A stretch of 64,000 bases of DNA from a gamma proteobacterium SCGC AAA076-P13 (GTDB lineage: Bacteria; Pseudomonadota; Gammaproteobacteria; Magnimaribacterales; D2472): contig ARRA01000003.1 in NCBI GenBank assembly GCA_000384935.1, forward strand, positions 124,001 through 188,000, written 5' to 3'. Below are positions 1-9,008 of the stretch, piece by piece. The notes below the pieces were generated by a model. That model saw only the letters and a list, made by a program, of their open reading frames with translations, was not told the origin of the DNA and searched no databases. The translations under genes and the position numbers were made by a program. The first letter of the stretch is position 1, and every line of letters starts with the position of its first letter.

Positions 1-176
1 TTAGTCATGCTAGCTGGTTCTATTTCCAAATCTGAATTAAATTCTGCAATAACAGTATTGGTGTTTGGTTCAATTAGGATATAGCTCTTCAGATCTAACT
101 CAGGAGAATCTGGAACAAAACTCTGTGCTTGAATAAATATTGAAGTTGATAGTAATGTGAATAATAATTTTTTCAT
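1..176 (-). CDS. dacA: D-alanyl-D-alanine carboxypeptidase (PBP5/6 type), N-terminal part
   Basis: The first 58 codons are in the window and the gene runs off its left edge. The protein starts MKKLLFTLLSTSIFIQAQS, a signal peptide, followed by a segment around SYILIEPNTNTVIAEFN and EPASMT. This matches the beginning of low-molecular-weight penicillin-binding proteins of the DacA family, where that segment leads into the SxxK active-site motif (not reached here). The enzyme trims the terminal D-Ala from periplasmic peptidoglycan stem peptides. Its ATG overlaps the mltB stop codon (ATGA, 173-176), so it is the last visible gene of the elongation operon. Assignment to dacA rather than dacC cannot be settled from this fragment. 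Confidence 0.85.
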   Translation of the reverse strand, partial: MKKLLFTLLSTSIFIQAQSFVPDSPELDLKSYILIEPNTNTVIAEFNSDLEIEPASMT

Positions 177-1060
177 TTTTTTAACTCTTCTGATAAGTAA
201 TAAACCGCCATTGCATAGACATCGCTAATATTATACTTAGCAATAGCCCTAAAGTTATCATCACCAATAAAAAAAAGATCCTTTCCATCTTCATTAAAGG
301 TTAAAGGTATGAACCTTGTCAGAGACTCATGAGGTTTATAAAATTTTCTAACATTGTTTGGATAAGTTTTTGTTACGATCTTTCCTTCTCTCTTCCATCC
401 ATGAACATAAAGATAATTTGCAATACTTCCAATTGCATCATCAACAGAATTAAATAAATCAACGTAACCATCTTCATCAAAATCTACAGCATAGGCTCGG
501 TAGCTTGACGAAATAAATTGTGCATATCCCATAGCTCCCGCATATGAGCCTTTTGTTGTTTTGATATCTAAATTATTTTCTCTTGTTAAAAGGAAGAATT
601 CTATAAGTTCTCTTCTAAAAAAATTAGATCTTCGCGGGTCATCAAAACCTAAAGTAGTAAGACTATCTAAAACTCTGTATCCACCTTTATTGCTGCCATA
701 ATTAGTTTCTACGCCTAAAATAGCAGTAATTATTTCTTTAGGAACTCCAAATTCTTTCTCAGCCCTCTCTAAAGCATTAATATTTTTTTTTATAAATTTT
801 TTGCCTTCTGAAACTCTTTTTGTTTTTATAAAGATAGCCCTATATTCATCCCATGTTTTTGTTTTTTCAGCAGGATTAGCAACAGATTTAAGCATCTCAT
901 CACGCTTTTTTGCATTTTTTAAGATTGCAGTAACATAAGATTCCTCAAAACCGTGTTTTGTGACGAGTTCATTTATTACCATTTGGCTATCTTTATGATT
1001 CGAATAATCCGCAGTAATTGAAATAGTGAATATTAAAGTTATAAATATAATTTTTTTCAT
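173..1060 (-). CDS. mltB: lytic murein transglycosylase B
   Basis: A 295-residue periplasmic lytic transglycosylase that cleaves the MurNAc-GlcNAc bond of peptidoglycan. A signal peptide covers about residues 1-17 (hydrophobic, ending SITA). The SLT_2-type core contains GVETNYG, with Glu118 as the expected catalytic acid, then the family-typical DDPRRSNFFR and GSYAGAMGYAQF blocks. No lipobox cysteine is present, so this copy looks soluble rather than membrane-anchored like E. coli MltB. It overlaps rodA by 4 bp upstream and dacA by 4 bp downstream, so it is translationally coupled to both. Its place between rodA and dacA is the usual gammaproteobacterial arrangement, although rlpA, often found here, is missing. 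Confidence 0.93.
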   Translation of the reverse strand: MKKIIFITLIFTISITADYSNHKDSQMVINELVTKHGFEESYVTAILKNAKKRDEMLKSVANPAEKTKTWDEYRAIFIKTKRVSEGKKFIKKNINALERAEKEFGVPKEIITAILGVETNYGSNKGGYRVLDSLTTLGFDDPRRSNFFRRELIEFFLLTRENNLDIKTTKGSYAGAMGYAQFISSSYRAYAVDFDEDGYVDLFNSVDDAIGSIANYLYVHGWKREGKIVTKTYPNNVRKFYKPHESLTRFIPLTFNEDGKDLFFIGDDNFRAIAKYNISDVYAMAVYYLSEELKK

Positions 1061-2157
1061 CTTTGCATTAATTTTTTATGTGTTGCCATAGAAATTATAA
1101 TCCCAAAAGCTATATAAAAGGATAGCAAAGATGAGCCGCCTTTGCTGATAAATGGCAGAGGCATACCAACTACAGGAACTACGCCAATAACCATTGCTAA
1201 ATTAATAAATAATGTAGAGGCAAAAACTAAACTTAGGCCTCCTATAGTTAACCTGCAAAATCTATCTCTTGCATTAAATGCTAAATATAAACATCTGAGT
1301 AATATAAAGAAAAATACTGATAACAAAATACAGACTCCAATAAAACCAAACTCTTCAGCAATAACAGCAAAAATAAAATCTGTTTCTGTCTCTGGTAAAA
1401 AATCAAGATGGGCTTGGGAGCCCTCCTGATAACCTTTTCCATTAATTCCGCCTGATCCAATTGCTATTTTTGATTGAGTTATATTCCATGCAGTACCATA
1501 AGGGTCTGCGTCTGGGTTCAAATAAGTTAAAACTCTCTGTTGTTGAAATGGCTCTAGAAAGTTATTCCATAAAAAAGGTAAGGATAATAAAAATAAGGCT
1601 ATTGCAGATCCAATAAATCTCCAGCTTAATCCTGCTAAAAATAATACATAACCCCCTGACATAAATACTACTAAACTGGTTCCCAAGTCAGGTTGTCTAG
1701 CTACAAGTGCAAATATAAAACCTATTAATATCAATGTAATAAAAGTATGCCTAGTGCTTATTGGAAGTGGCTTATTATATAAATATGATGATAAAAAAAT
1801 TGGCAATGATATTTTAATAATCTCAGAGGATTGCAGGGTAAAAAATCCTAAATCAAGCCATCTTTTGGCTCCATTTATTTCTTTACCAAAAATCATAGTT
1901 AGAAAAATCAATACAAGTGAAAAAATTAAAAATAACCCAGAAAATGTATTATAAAAATCAGGATCTGGTTGGCTAACTACAAACATTAACAGCAAACCAA
2001 AACCAACGAATATAGCTTGCTTAGCAACAGTGCTGATATCTTCTTGTGATGCGCTATATAAAAAAAATAAACCCATGACCGACAACAGGGTTATTGCAAT
2101 AAATAAATATTGATCAAAATAAATGCTAAAGTTTTTAAAGTCTAATTTTTTCTTCAT
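1057..2157 (-). CDS. rodA: rod shape-determining SEDS glycosyltransferase
   Basis: A 366-residue polytopic inner-membrane protein of the SEDS family, which polymerises lipid II during cell elongation together with PBP2. Visible family signatures are about ten hydrophobic segments, the ARQPDLGTSLV block, and the C-terminal GVVPVVGMPLPFISKGGSS block that is nearly invariant in RodA and FtsW. Location directly after mrdA identifies it as RodA rather than FtsW. Start and stop codons overlap neighbouring genes by 4 bp on both sides. The length is normal for the family and nothing looks disrupted. Confidence 0.95.
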   Translation of the reverse strand: MKKKLDFKNFSIYFDQYLFIAITLLSVMGLFFLYSASQEDISTVAKQAIFVGFGLLLMFVVSQPDPDFYNTFSGLFLIFSLVLIFLTMIFGKEINGAKRWLDLGFFTLQSSEIIKISLPIFLSSYLYNKPLPISTRHTFITLILIGFIFALVARQPDLGTSLVVFMSGGYVLFLAGLSWRFIGSAIALFLLSLPFLWNNFLEPFQQQRVLTYLNPDADPYGTAWNITQSKIAIGSGGINGKGYQEGSQAHLDFLPETETDFIFAVIAEEFGFIGVCILLSVFFFILLRCLYLAFNARDRFCRLTIGGLSLVFASTLFINLAMVIGVVPVVGMPLPFISKGGSSLLSFYIAFGIIISMATHKKLMQR

Positions 2158-3992
2158 TTATTGATAAGCTCATTTAAAACAGCTATAGCAACAGGACCTG
2201 CAACAGAACCGCCGCTTTCACCATTTTCAATAACAACACTTACTGCATACTCTGGATCAGGCATTGGACCAAAAGCCACAATGATTGCATGGTCTCTGTT
2301 ACCAATATTTTGCCTTACTAGTTTGTAATCTTCCTTTGTTTCTGTGCTGACAAGCTCAACCGTTCCAGATTTTGCAGCAACAACATATGATTTCAAAGGT
2401 TTTAATCTTTTAGCAGTTCCTCTCGGATCTTCAATAACCCCAATCATGCTTGAGTGAATTTGATCCCAGTCTGAGTTATCTATGCTTAAATTATTTATAA
2501 AAGCAGTATTGCTTATGCTGTCACTCTCGACAAATGATAGCTCTTGAAGATTTCCTTTTTTTGCCAGAAATGCAGAGTAATATGCTAATTGAACTGGAGT
2601 GGCACTCATATAGCCCTGACCAACACCTAAATTAACGGTATCTCCTTTAAACCAACCAAAATTAAGATTATTCATTTTCCATTCAGGCGTAGGCAATAAT
2701 CCAGAATCTGGATTAAAACAATCTTTACAAACATTCCTGCCAAAACCAAACTCAGAAAGATGGCTGATTAAATTATTAATATCAGCCTTATAAGCAAGAG
2801 AAAAGAAAAAAGTATTAGAACTTTCTATGATTGCACCCTTCATATCAATTGTTCCATGTCCTCCTTTCTTCCATCCCCTATAAATCCTTTGATCCTCTGG
2901 TAATACAAAAAATCCAGGATCTTTAAGTGTAAAGTTCCAGTCTACTATTTTTTCTTTAATACCAAACAATGCTATTGCTGGCTTTATTGTAGAAGCTGGA
3001 GAGTATCGACCTTGACCGGCCCTATCAAAAAATGGCTTGTCTACATCATTAATAAGTTTTTCGAACTCTACCGACGACATGCCATTAGAAAGGCCATTTA
3101 CATTAAAGCTTGGAGTACTTAGGTAGGTAACTATAGAACCAGATTTAAGCTCTAAGGCAACAACAGCACCCCTTCTATTATTCATTTGTTCAAAAGCTTT
3201 TTTTTGTGAATTTAAATCTAAATGAGTAAAAAGGCTTTTTCCATTAATAGGTTTTTCAAAACTTAGCTCTTTTAAAAGCCTTCCCGTTGCATCAACTTCA
3301 AATAATTTTTTTCCAAAGGACCCTCTTAAGGCTGAATCATAAATATTTTCCAATCCTGTTTTTCCAGCAATAAAACCACCTGAATACTTAAAAGTTGTTT
3401 CAGATTGCTTCAAATCTTGATTTTTTAAAATTGATAAAACCTTATCATTACTTACACCACCCACATAACCGAGTGCGTGTGAAAATAAGTAAGGGTATTT
3501 ATTCTCTCTGCTATACCTAACATCTATGAATGCATTCTTAAATTGGTAGCTTCTTACTTCAAATTTTGCTATTTCTTCTTTCGAGAGATCTTTTTTAATT
3601 GTTAGCTCTCTATTATAAGTTGCTCTCCTTTTAAAATTTTTATTGATGTTTTCAATTTCTGAATCTGATAGCTCTATTATTTTAGAAATATTAATAATGA
3701 AATCATCTAAGTTTTTAATTTTTGATGGTTGGATTATTAGGTCATATGTAGGGACATTATTAACTAGGATATTTCCATTCCTATCATAGATGACTCCTCG
3801 AACAGGCTGAACTAGCACTTCTTTTGTTTTATTCTTTAGTGCTGCTAGTTCATAGTCAGAATAGCTAGAAACCTGTAAAGAATAGGTTTTGAAAAGCAAG
3901 AATAAAAACAGGGCCCCAAAGAAAAAATATATAAGCAACAATCTATTGAAAAAGCTTCTTTTTTCAATAAACCTCTCATTCAGATCAATCAT
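2154..3992 (-). CDS. mrdA: penicillin-binding protein 2 (elongasome transpeptidase)
   Basis: A 612-residue class B penicillin-binding protein that cross-links peptidoglycan in lateral-wall synthesis as the partner of RodA. One membrane anchor lies at about residues 18-36. It is followed by the dimerisation (pedestal) domain beginning VRGVIYDRNG and by the transpeptidase domain. All three active-site motifs are present: STIK at 334-337 (nucleophile Ser334), SSN at 391-393 and KSGT at 541-544. It overlaps rlmH upstream and rodA downstream by 4 bp each. Length and motif spacing are normal for PBP2. Confidence 0.95.
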   Translation of the reverse strand: MIDLNERFIEKRSFFNRLLLIYFFFGALFLFLLFKTYSLQVSSYSDYELAALKNKTKEVLVQPVRGVIYDRNGNILVNNVPTYDLIIQPSKIKNLDDFIINISKIIELSDSEIENINKNFKRRATYNRELTIKKDLSKEEIAKFEVRSYQFKNAFIDVRYSRENKYPYLFSHALGYVGGVSNDKVLSILKNQDLKQSETTFKYSGGFIAGKTGLENIYDSALRGSFGKKLFEVDATGRLLKELSFEKPINGKSLFTHLDLNSQKKAFEQMNNRRGAVVALELKSGSIVTYLSTPSFNVNGLSNGMSSVEFEKLINDVDKPFFDRAGQGRYSPASTIKPAIALFGIKEKIVDWNFTLKDPGFFVLPEDQRIYRGWKKGGHGTIDMKGAIIESSNTFFFSLAYKADINNLISHLSEFGFGRNVCKDCFNPDSGLLPTPEWKMNNLNFGWFKGDTVNLGVGQGYMSATPVQLAYYSAFLAKKGNLQELSFVESDSISNTAFINNLSIDNSDWDQIHSSMIGVIEDPRGTAKRLKPLKSYVVAAKSGTVELVSTETKEDYKLVRQNIGNRDHAIIVAFGPMPDPEYAVSVVIENGESGGSVAGPVAIAVLNELINK

Positions 3993-4453
3993 TTGTGGTA
4001 GGGGAGATTTTTAAGAATTGAAAATGACCTATAGATTTGCTCTATGAGAACAATTTTGAAAAGTCTGTGAGGTAGGGTGAAACTTGAAATCGAGATTATC
4101 TTATTAGATTTATCAAGAATATCTCGAGGTATGCCGAATGAACCACCAATTACAAAGTAAAGCTTCATATTTTCCAGCATGGATTTTTCAAAAAATTTAC
4201 TAAATTCAAAATTATTCAACGACTCGCCACTTGAGTCCCAGCAAACAATATATCCATTAGAATCTATTTTGGACGAGATTAACTTAGATTCAAGTTTTAA
4301 GACCTCTTCTGTAGATCTTTTCGGGTGTTGCTGCCCTTTTACGTTAATAAAATTTAGACTTATTTCTTTAGGGATTTGCTTTGTGTAATATTCTATTCCT
4401 GTTGACTCCCAAGATGAAGGTGAGTTTCCAACACTTATAATATTTAATAGCAT
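3989..4453 (-). CDS. rlmH: 23S rRNA (pseudouridine1915-N3)-methyltransferase
   Basis: A 154-residue SPOUT-class methyltransferase that modifies helix 69 of 23S rRNA. The SAM-binding knot is recognisable in FVIGGSFGIP followed by SISSFTLPHRL, and the C-terminus ends ILKNLPYHK, close to the NHPYHR-type end of RlmH proteins. It starts one base after the rsfS stop and overlaps mrdA by 4 bp, which is the standard rsfS-rlmH-mrdA order. Confidence 0.93.
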   Translation of the reverse strand: MLLNIISVGNSPSSWESTGIEYYTKQIPKEISLNFINVKGQQHPKRSTEEVLKLESKLISSKIDSNGYIVCWDSSGESLNNFEFSKFFEKSMLENMKLYFVIGGSFGIPRDILDKSNKIISISSFTLPHRLFKIVLIEQIYRSFSILKNLPYHK

Positions 4454-4798
4454 TTATTTCGAAGAATCGATGAGGGTATTTTCACCCCAAAGACCTTCTA
4501 AGTCATAAAACTCTCTTATGTCATTCTTCATAATATTTACTACAACCTCACCACAGTCTACTAATATCCAGCCTGATTCTGTCTTGCCCTCTACGCCCAT
4601 AATACTAATTTTATTGGCTTTTATCTCTTCAACTAACTTTTCGGATAAAGACTTTGCATGCCTATTCGAATTTGCAGTTGCAATAATGATGTTATCAGCA
4701 AAAGAAGAAATACCTTTGATATCAAGTGATAGAACATTTTCGGCTTTATTATCACTGAGAGTTTCAGTGCAAATGTCATTTAGGGCTTTTTTTGGCAA
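4454..4798 (-). CDS. rsfS: ribosomal silencing factor
   Basis: A 114-residue Iojap/RsfS-family protein that binds ribosomal protein uL14 and blocks subunit joining in starved cells. Family features are LDIKGISSFADNIIIATANS and, later, GWILVDCGEVVVNIM. The start codon is TTG (4796-4798). No in-frame ATG lies nearby, and the resulting N-terminus (MPKKALNDI) aligns with the MQGKALQDF start of E. coli RsfS as I remember it. It is the first gene of the minus-strand elongation operon. nadD and holA, which usually precede it in gammaproteobacteria, are not here. Confidence 0.92.
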   Translation of the reverse strand: MPKKALNDICTETLSDNKAENVLSLDIKGISSFADNIIIATANSNRHAKSLSEKLVEEIKANKISIMGVEGKTESGWILVDCGEVVVNIMKNDIREFYDLEGLWGENTLIDSSK

Positions 4799-4845
4799 AA
4801 CTATTGTATATTTATTTAATGTTTAAATTTATTTTTAGACATTGC

Positions 4846-4851
4846 TATACT
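4846..4851 (+). promoter_or_regulatory. extended -10 promoter element
   Basis: TATACT preceded by TGC forms an extended -10 box, with only a weak -35 about 17 bp upstream. Transcription would begin near 4858, about 12 bases before a strong ribosome-binding sequence (AAGGTGG, 4870-4876). This supports translation of the next gene starting near 4880 rather than at the ATG at 4994. Confidence 0.35.
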
Positions 4852-4993
4852 AAATCATTATTAAATAAAAAGGTGGGTAATTATCGAATTTAATACTCTT
4901 AATGCCATCATAATTTTTTTTGAATCTTATAAAGTTCTTATATTTTGGCTGAGCTCAATATCTTTATTTATTTTTTTATTTAGTCTCATTAGT

Positions 4994-5311
4994 ATGAGGT
5001 GGCTTGCTGGATTAATCCCAAGTGACTATTTTATAAAGAAAGATGTCTCGAAATTTAAGATCAATAACCCGTTGTTGTGGTATTTAGTTTTACTAATTAA
5101 AAATATTTTAGGTTATTCCCTTATTATTGGGGGAATCATGATGCTAGTGTTACCTGGCCAGGGTTTGTTCACTATTATTATTGGGTTAATGCTTAGCAAC
5201 TATCCAGGTAAATACTATATTGAAAAAAGGTTTGTAGAAATCCCTGCGGTTTTTAAATCCATCAATTGGCTTAGAGCAAAATCTAATAAGCCGCCAATAA
5301 TATTAAAATAA
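4994..5311 (+). CDS. small PGPGW-like inner-membrane protein, probably starting further upstream
   Basis: The ATG-initiated frame gives 105 residues with one clear hydrophobic hairpin (about 32-60) containing MLVLPGQGLFT, then NYPGKYYIEKRF and INWLRA. This resembles a family of short bacterial membrane proteins with an LPGQG or PGPGW turn whose function is unknown. I recall family members carrying an additional transmembrane helix before the PxDYF motif. The same frame here is open back to 4865 and encodes such a helix (FWLSSISLFIFLF), but it has no ATG, GTG or TTG. A strong Shine-Dalgarno sequence at 4870-4876 points to ATT at 4880 or ATC at 4883. The coordinates given are the conservative canonical-start model. 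Confidence 0.7.
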   Translation: MRWLAGLIPSDYFIKKDVSKFKINNPLLWYLVLLIKNILGYSLIIGGIMMLVLPGQGLFTIIIGLMLSNYPGKYYIEKRFVEIPAVFKSINWLRAKSNKPPIILK

Positions 5312-5316
5312 ATAAT

Positions 5317-5919
5317 TTATGTAGTAGATATTCTTTCAATACAGTCTGAAAGAATTCTCATCCGCTGTGCTGCATCAAATGCTTCTAATAGTTTTTGTTT
5401 CTCATTTGAGCTAAGAGGTATAAGGCCTGCTAAGTGATATGCAACTGAATCAGCAGAGCTAAAGTCGACCTGGATGGGCAGATCGCTGATCTTAGGATGC
5501 TTTATAAGCTGAGAAAGAATGCTAGATATCTCAGGATATTCTGCCAAAACAGCTTGATCATCTACCTCTGGATCTATCTGCGCCTTAATATCAGCAATAT
5601 GCAGTCCATCTTCTAATTGACATATGTTACTGACTATCACCTTATTTATAGATTTTACAGTTATCCCAAGAAGGCCATTTGGCAAATTATTAAAGTCTAT
5701 GATTTCAACAAAACTTCCCTTCTTAGAAAAAGTGAAATCGCCTTGAGATTCATTATTGGCATTAAAGACAATTACAAATCCGTGGTTCTTGGATAGACAT
5801 GTTTTAACCATTTGTATGTACCTAGGCTCAAAAATTTGAAGAGATTGGATGCTACCTGGCAGGGCAACTATTCCTAAAGGAAAAACTGGTAAATTATTAT
5901 TTTTCAAAGTGATCTGCAA
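5317..5919 (-). CDS. LON substrate-binding-domain protein
   Basis: A 200-residue protein made only of the LON N-terminal domain: it starts with LPVFPLGIVALPGSIQSLQIFEPRY and has no ATPase or protease part. Such stand-alone domains occur widely in proteobacteria, and their function is not established. It overlaps the end of mpl by 23 bp and is probably co-transcribed with it. Convergence with the small membrane-protein gene leaves only about 5 bp between stop codons. Confidence 0.85.
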   Translation of the reverse strand: MQITLKNNNLPVFPLGIVALPGSIQSLQIFEPRYIQMVKTCLSKNHGFVIVFNANNESQGDFTFSKKGSFVEIIDFNNLPNGLLGITVKSINKVIVSNICQLEDGLHIADIKAQIDPEVDDQAVLAEYPEISSILSQLIKHPKISDLPIQVDFSSADSVAYHLAGLIPLSSNEKQKLLEAFDAAQRMRILSDCIERISTT

Positions 5920-7207
5920 TGGGTTTTAATATTTTTTGACTGTCTTTGTTGGTCATCAAAATAACAATATCATAATCTGATAAAGCGGATAGCGCTGCAG
6001 AAATAAAATCTTCAGTGGTGTTAGTAGATTCAATACTAGAATTCTCTGATAAAACATTATTGTGATCTAGCCAGATAACATGAGTTAAAGATTTTGTAGA
6101 TTCTACTAAAGATAAACCATGAGAACCCCCAGACATAGTGTTTGAACCTAGCTCAATGAGACCAAGTATTTTTTTTGATGGGTTTTTTGCTACAAGGGCA
6201 TTAGAAGAAAATTCTATTGCGGTTGGATGATGAGCAAAATCATCATAAATTTCTATGCCATCAAAACTTCCTTTATATTCCAACCTTCTTTTTACGCCAT
6301 CAAAGCTTGCTAATGATTTGATAGAATCTTGAATTTGAATTCCATCTGTCTTTGCCGCCAAAATAGCCGAAATGTAGTTTTTAAAATTATGTTCGCCTAT
6401 TAAAGGTAACTCATTTAATGAATAAGTACTTTCTTCATATTTTAGAGTCTTATCAGAATAAACTGCCTCAATTGAATGAGCATTATTATTGATTGCTATC
6501 TGATTTGACCAAATTCCCATATCAATAAGATCTTTTATATTTTTATCATCAGCAAAATAAACAACATTTCCATTTGATGGAATTATTTTAATTAGATGAT
6601 GGAATTGTCTTTTAATGTCATCTAAATTATTAAAAATATCAGCATGATCGAATTCAATATTATTGATGACTAGAGTGCTTGGTGAATAGTGAATAAATTT
6701 TGACCTTTTATCAAAAAATGCAGAATCATATTCATCTGCCTCAATCACAAAAGTTCTATCTGATCCAAGAGATGCAGAGCCAGATATATTATATGATATT
6801 CCACCAACTAGAAAACCGACATCCCTCCCCTGATCTAACATAATATGAGTCAACATATATGAAGTTGTTGTTTTGCCATGTGTTCCAGATATAGCCAATA
6901 CCTTTTTATTTTTTAAAATTTCTCCAAGCATTTCAGGGCCTGACTTAAACGGGAGAGAATTGGACAAAATATGCTCAACGGATTCATTTCCTCTAGAAAG
7001 TGCATTACCAATCACATACAAGTCGGCATTTGGCATGCTTTTTATGTCATAGCCCTTTATCATTTCAATATCAAAGCTATCAAGATAGTCTGACATGGGA
7101 GGATAAAATTGAATATCTGATCCAGATATTTCATGCCCTGACTCTTTAAGTATCTGAGCAAGGCCACCCATAAAGGTTCCACAGATTCCTAAGATATGTA
7201 TTCGCAT
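5897..7207 (-). CDS. mpl: UDP-MurNAc:L-Ala-gamma-D-Glu-meso-DAP ligase
   Basis: A 436-residue Mur-ligase-family enzyme that reattaches recycled murein tripeptide to UDP-MurNAc in the cytoplasm. The N-terminus (MRIHILGICGTFMGGLA) and the ATP-binding loop AISGTHGKTTTSYML are diagnostic of Mpl and separate it from MurC. EADEYDSAFFDKRSKF and DDFAHHPTAI are further family blocks. It pairs functionally with anmK at 46.6 kb, another cell-wall recycling enzyme. It is divergent from the phosphofructokinase gene, and a TATAAT at 7214-7219 lies in the 53-bp gap. Confidence 0.94.
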   Translation of the reverse strand: MRIHILGICGTFMGGLAQILKESGHEISGSDIQFYPPMSDYLDSFDIEMIKGYDIKSMPNADLYVIGNALSRGNESVEHILSNSLPFKSGPEMLGEILKNKKVLAISGTHGKTTTSYMLTHIMLDQGRDVGFLVGGISYNISGSASLGSDRTFVIEADEYDSAFFDKRSKFIHYSPSTLVINNIEFDHADIFNNLDDIKRQFHHLIKIIPSNGNVVYFADDKNIKDLIDMGIWSNQIAINNNAHSIEAVYSDKTLKYEESTYSLNELPLIGEHNFKNYISAILAAKTDGIQIQDSIKSLASFDGVKRRLEYKGSFDGIEIYDDFAHHPTAIEFSSNALVAKNPSKKILGLIELGSNTMSGGSHGLSLVESTKSLTHVIWLDHNNVLSENSSIESTNTTEDFISAALSALSDYDIVILMTNKDSQKILKPIADHFEK

Positions 7208-7260
7208 ATTAGTTATAATACTTTACATATTTTTATTTCAGTACATTTGATGGAGAAAAA

Positions 7261-8511
7261 ATGAAAAAAAATGCATTTTATGCGCAATCCGGCGGCGTTA
7301 CCGCAGTTATAAATGCTACAGCTGGTGCTCTGATTTTAGAGGCTAAGAAGCATAAAGACATCGGTAAAATTTATGCAGGCAAGAATGGAATATTGGGTGC
7401 GCTGAATGAGGAACTAATAGATACATCAAAAGAATCAATATCTGCATTAGAGTCATTGAAATATAGGCCTGGTGGGGCTTTTGGGTCATGTAGGTTTAAG
7501 TTAAAAGATCTTGAATCAAGCGAAAGAGATTACAAAAGGCTTATTGATGTTTTTAAGGCGCACAATATAGGGTATTTTTTTTACAATGGCGGTAATGATT
7601 CAGCTGATACTGCATTTAAAGTTTCGCAGATAAGTAAAAAATTAAACTATCCGATTAACTGTATAGCCATCCCAAAAACTGTCGATAACGATTTGGTATT
7701 AACAGACTGCTGTCCTGGATTTGGGTCGGCGGCTAAATATATAGCAACATCAACTCTAGAAGCCTCATTAGATGTTCAGTCAATGGCAGCGACATCAACA
7801 AAAGTTTTTATATTAGAAGTTATGGGCAGGCATGCTGGATGGATGGCGGCCGCATCTTCTCTTGCAAGAAAAGAAAAAGGAGATGCGCCTCATATAATTT
7901 TATTACCTGAAATAACCTTCAATCAAAAAAAATTTCTAGCAGAAGTTAAAAGTGTTGTTAAAAAAAATGGCTACTGTGTTGTTGTGGTATCCGAAGGGTT
8001 GAAAAATAGTAAGAACAGATTTCTTTCTGAATCAGCAACAAAAGATGCATTTGGTCATGCTCAACTTGGTGGAGTTGCGCCTTACATTGCCAACTTAATT
8101 ACTGATAAATTAAAACTAAAAAATCATTGGGCTATTTCTGACTATCTGCAAAGAAGTGCACGACATATTGCCTCCAAAACAGACCTTGAGCAAGCTATGG
8201 CTGTTGGGGCCAAGGCAGTTCAGTATGCGGTAGAAGGCATGAATGGTGTTATGCCCATAATAGTTAGAGGTAAAACTAAAAAATATAGGTGGAAAATTGA
8301 GCCAGCTCCACTGGCAAAAATAGCTAATTTAGAAAAGAAATTACCAAAATCTTTTATAGCTAAAAATGGAATGGACGTTACCCCAAAGGCAATTGCATAT
8401 CTTATGCCATTAATACAGGGAGAATCATTTCCAAATTTTAGAAATGGCATCCCTGAAATAAAAGAATTAAAGCTAAAAGAGGTTAAAAAGAAATTAAAGC
8501 TCTGGATTTGA
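7261..8511 (+). CDS. pfp: 6-phosphofructokinase, pyrophosphate-dependent type
   Basis: A 416-residue phosphofructokinase A-fold enzyme of glycolysis. The phosphoryl-donor site reads GGNDS (110-114), with Asp in place of the Gly found in ATP enzymes (GGDGS). The catalytic segment is PKTVDND (138-144), with the Lys typical of pyrophosphate users. Both indicate PPi as donor, which makes the step reversible, but this is inferred from residues only. A GGAG ribosome site sits 6 bases before the ATG. The 3' end overlaps the convergent DUF2244 gene by 18 bp. Confidence 0.85.
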   Translation: MKKNAFYAQSGGVTAVINATAGALILEAKKHKDIGKIYAGKNGILGALNEELIDTSKESISALESLKYRPGGAFGSCRFKLKDLESSERDYKRLIDVFKAHNIGYFFYNGGNDSADTAFKVSQISKKLNYPINCIAIPKTVDNDLVLTDCCPGFGSAAKYIATSTLEASLDVQSMAATSTKVFILEVMGRHAGWMAAASSLARKEKGDAPHIILLPEITFNQKKFLAEVKSVVKKNGYCVVVVSEGLKNSKNRFLSESATKDAFGHAQLGGVAPYIANLITDKLKLKNHWAISDYLQRSARHIASKTDLEQAMAVGAKAVQYAVEGMNGVMPIIVRGKTKKYRWKIEPAPLAKIANLEKKLPKSFIAKNGMDVTPKAIAYLMPLIQGESFPNFRNGIPEIKELKLKEVKKKLKLWI

Positions 8512-8994
8512 GAAGGAATCGAGATTTAATGTATCTATGATCTGAGTTAGCTCTTCTATTAATACATTTTTATCATCTTCATTTAGAAAGCTGCCAACCT
8601 CAACATCCTCGCCTTTAGACCTAAAGCTTAGCTTAAGAAGATCTCTTCTGTCTTTTGAAACCTGGAAAGAGGTAAATGACCTGAACTCTTCCCATTTATA
8701 TTCAGCATAATTAGAGCCTTTTTCAATAGTTACAAGATCTTGAGAAATAAATATTTTTTCTTTTTTATCACTCCATTTAAAACTTAAATAGAATGCAGTG
8801 AATAGAATGCCAAGCTCTAAACCAGCAAAAGGCAAAATGAGCGTTGCTCCAAAAAAGAAAAATATCAATGCTATGCCACCGCATACAATAGATATACTAG
8901 AAATAAATATTATTCTATTAATACCAATGAGTGAGCTGTTTGGTTTTAAAGATACTAGAAATTTTTGGTCATTTAATTTTTGAACTGAAACCAC
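8494..8994 (-). CDS. DUF2244-family membrane protein
   Basis: A 166-residue protein with two adjacent transmembrane helices (about 25-70) containing LILPFAGLELGILFTAFY, a DUF2244 hallmark, followed by a cytoplasmic beta-rich domain (YAEYKWEEFRSF). The function of the family is unknown. I recall DUF2244 genes being found near respiratory-chain genes in other proteobacteria, but none is present here. It is divergent from the aminotransferase gene with only 14 bp between start codons. Confidence 0.8.
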   Translation of the reverse strand: MVSVQKLNDQKFLVSLKPNSSLIGINRIIFISSISIVCGGIALIFFFFGATLILPFAGLELGILFTAFYLSFKWSDKKEKIFISQDLVTIEKGSNYAEYKWEEFRSFTSFQVSKDRRDLLKLSFRSKGEDVEVGSFLNEDDKNVLIEELTQIIDTLNLDSFSNPEL

Positions 8995-9008
8995 GATACA
9001 ATATATTT

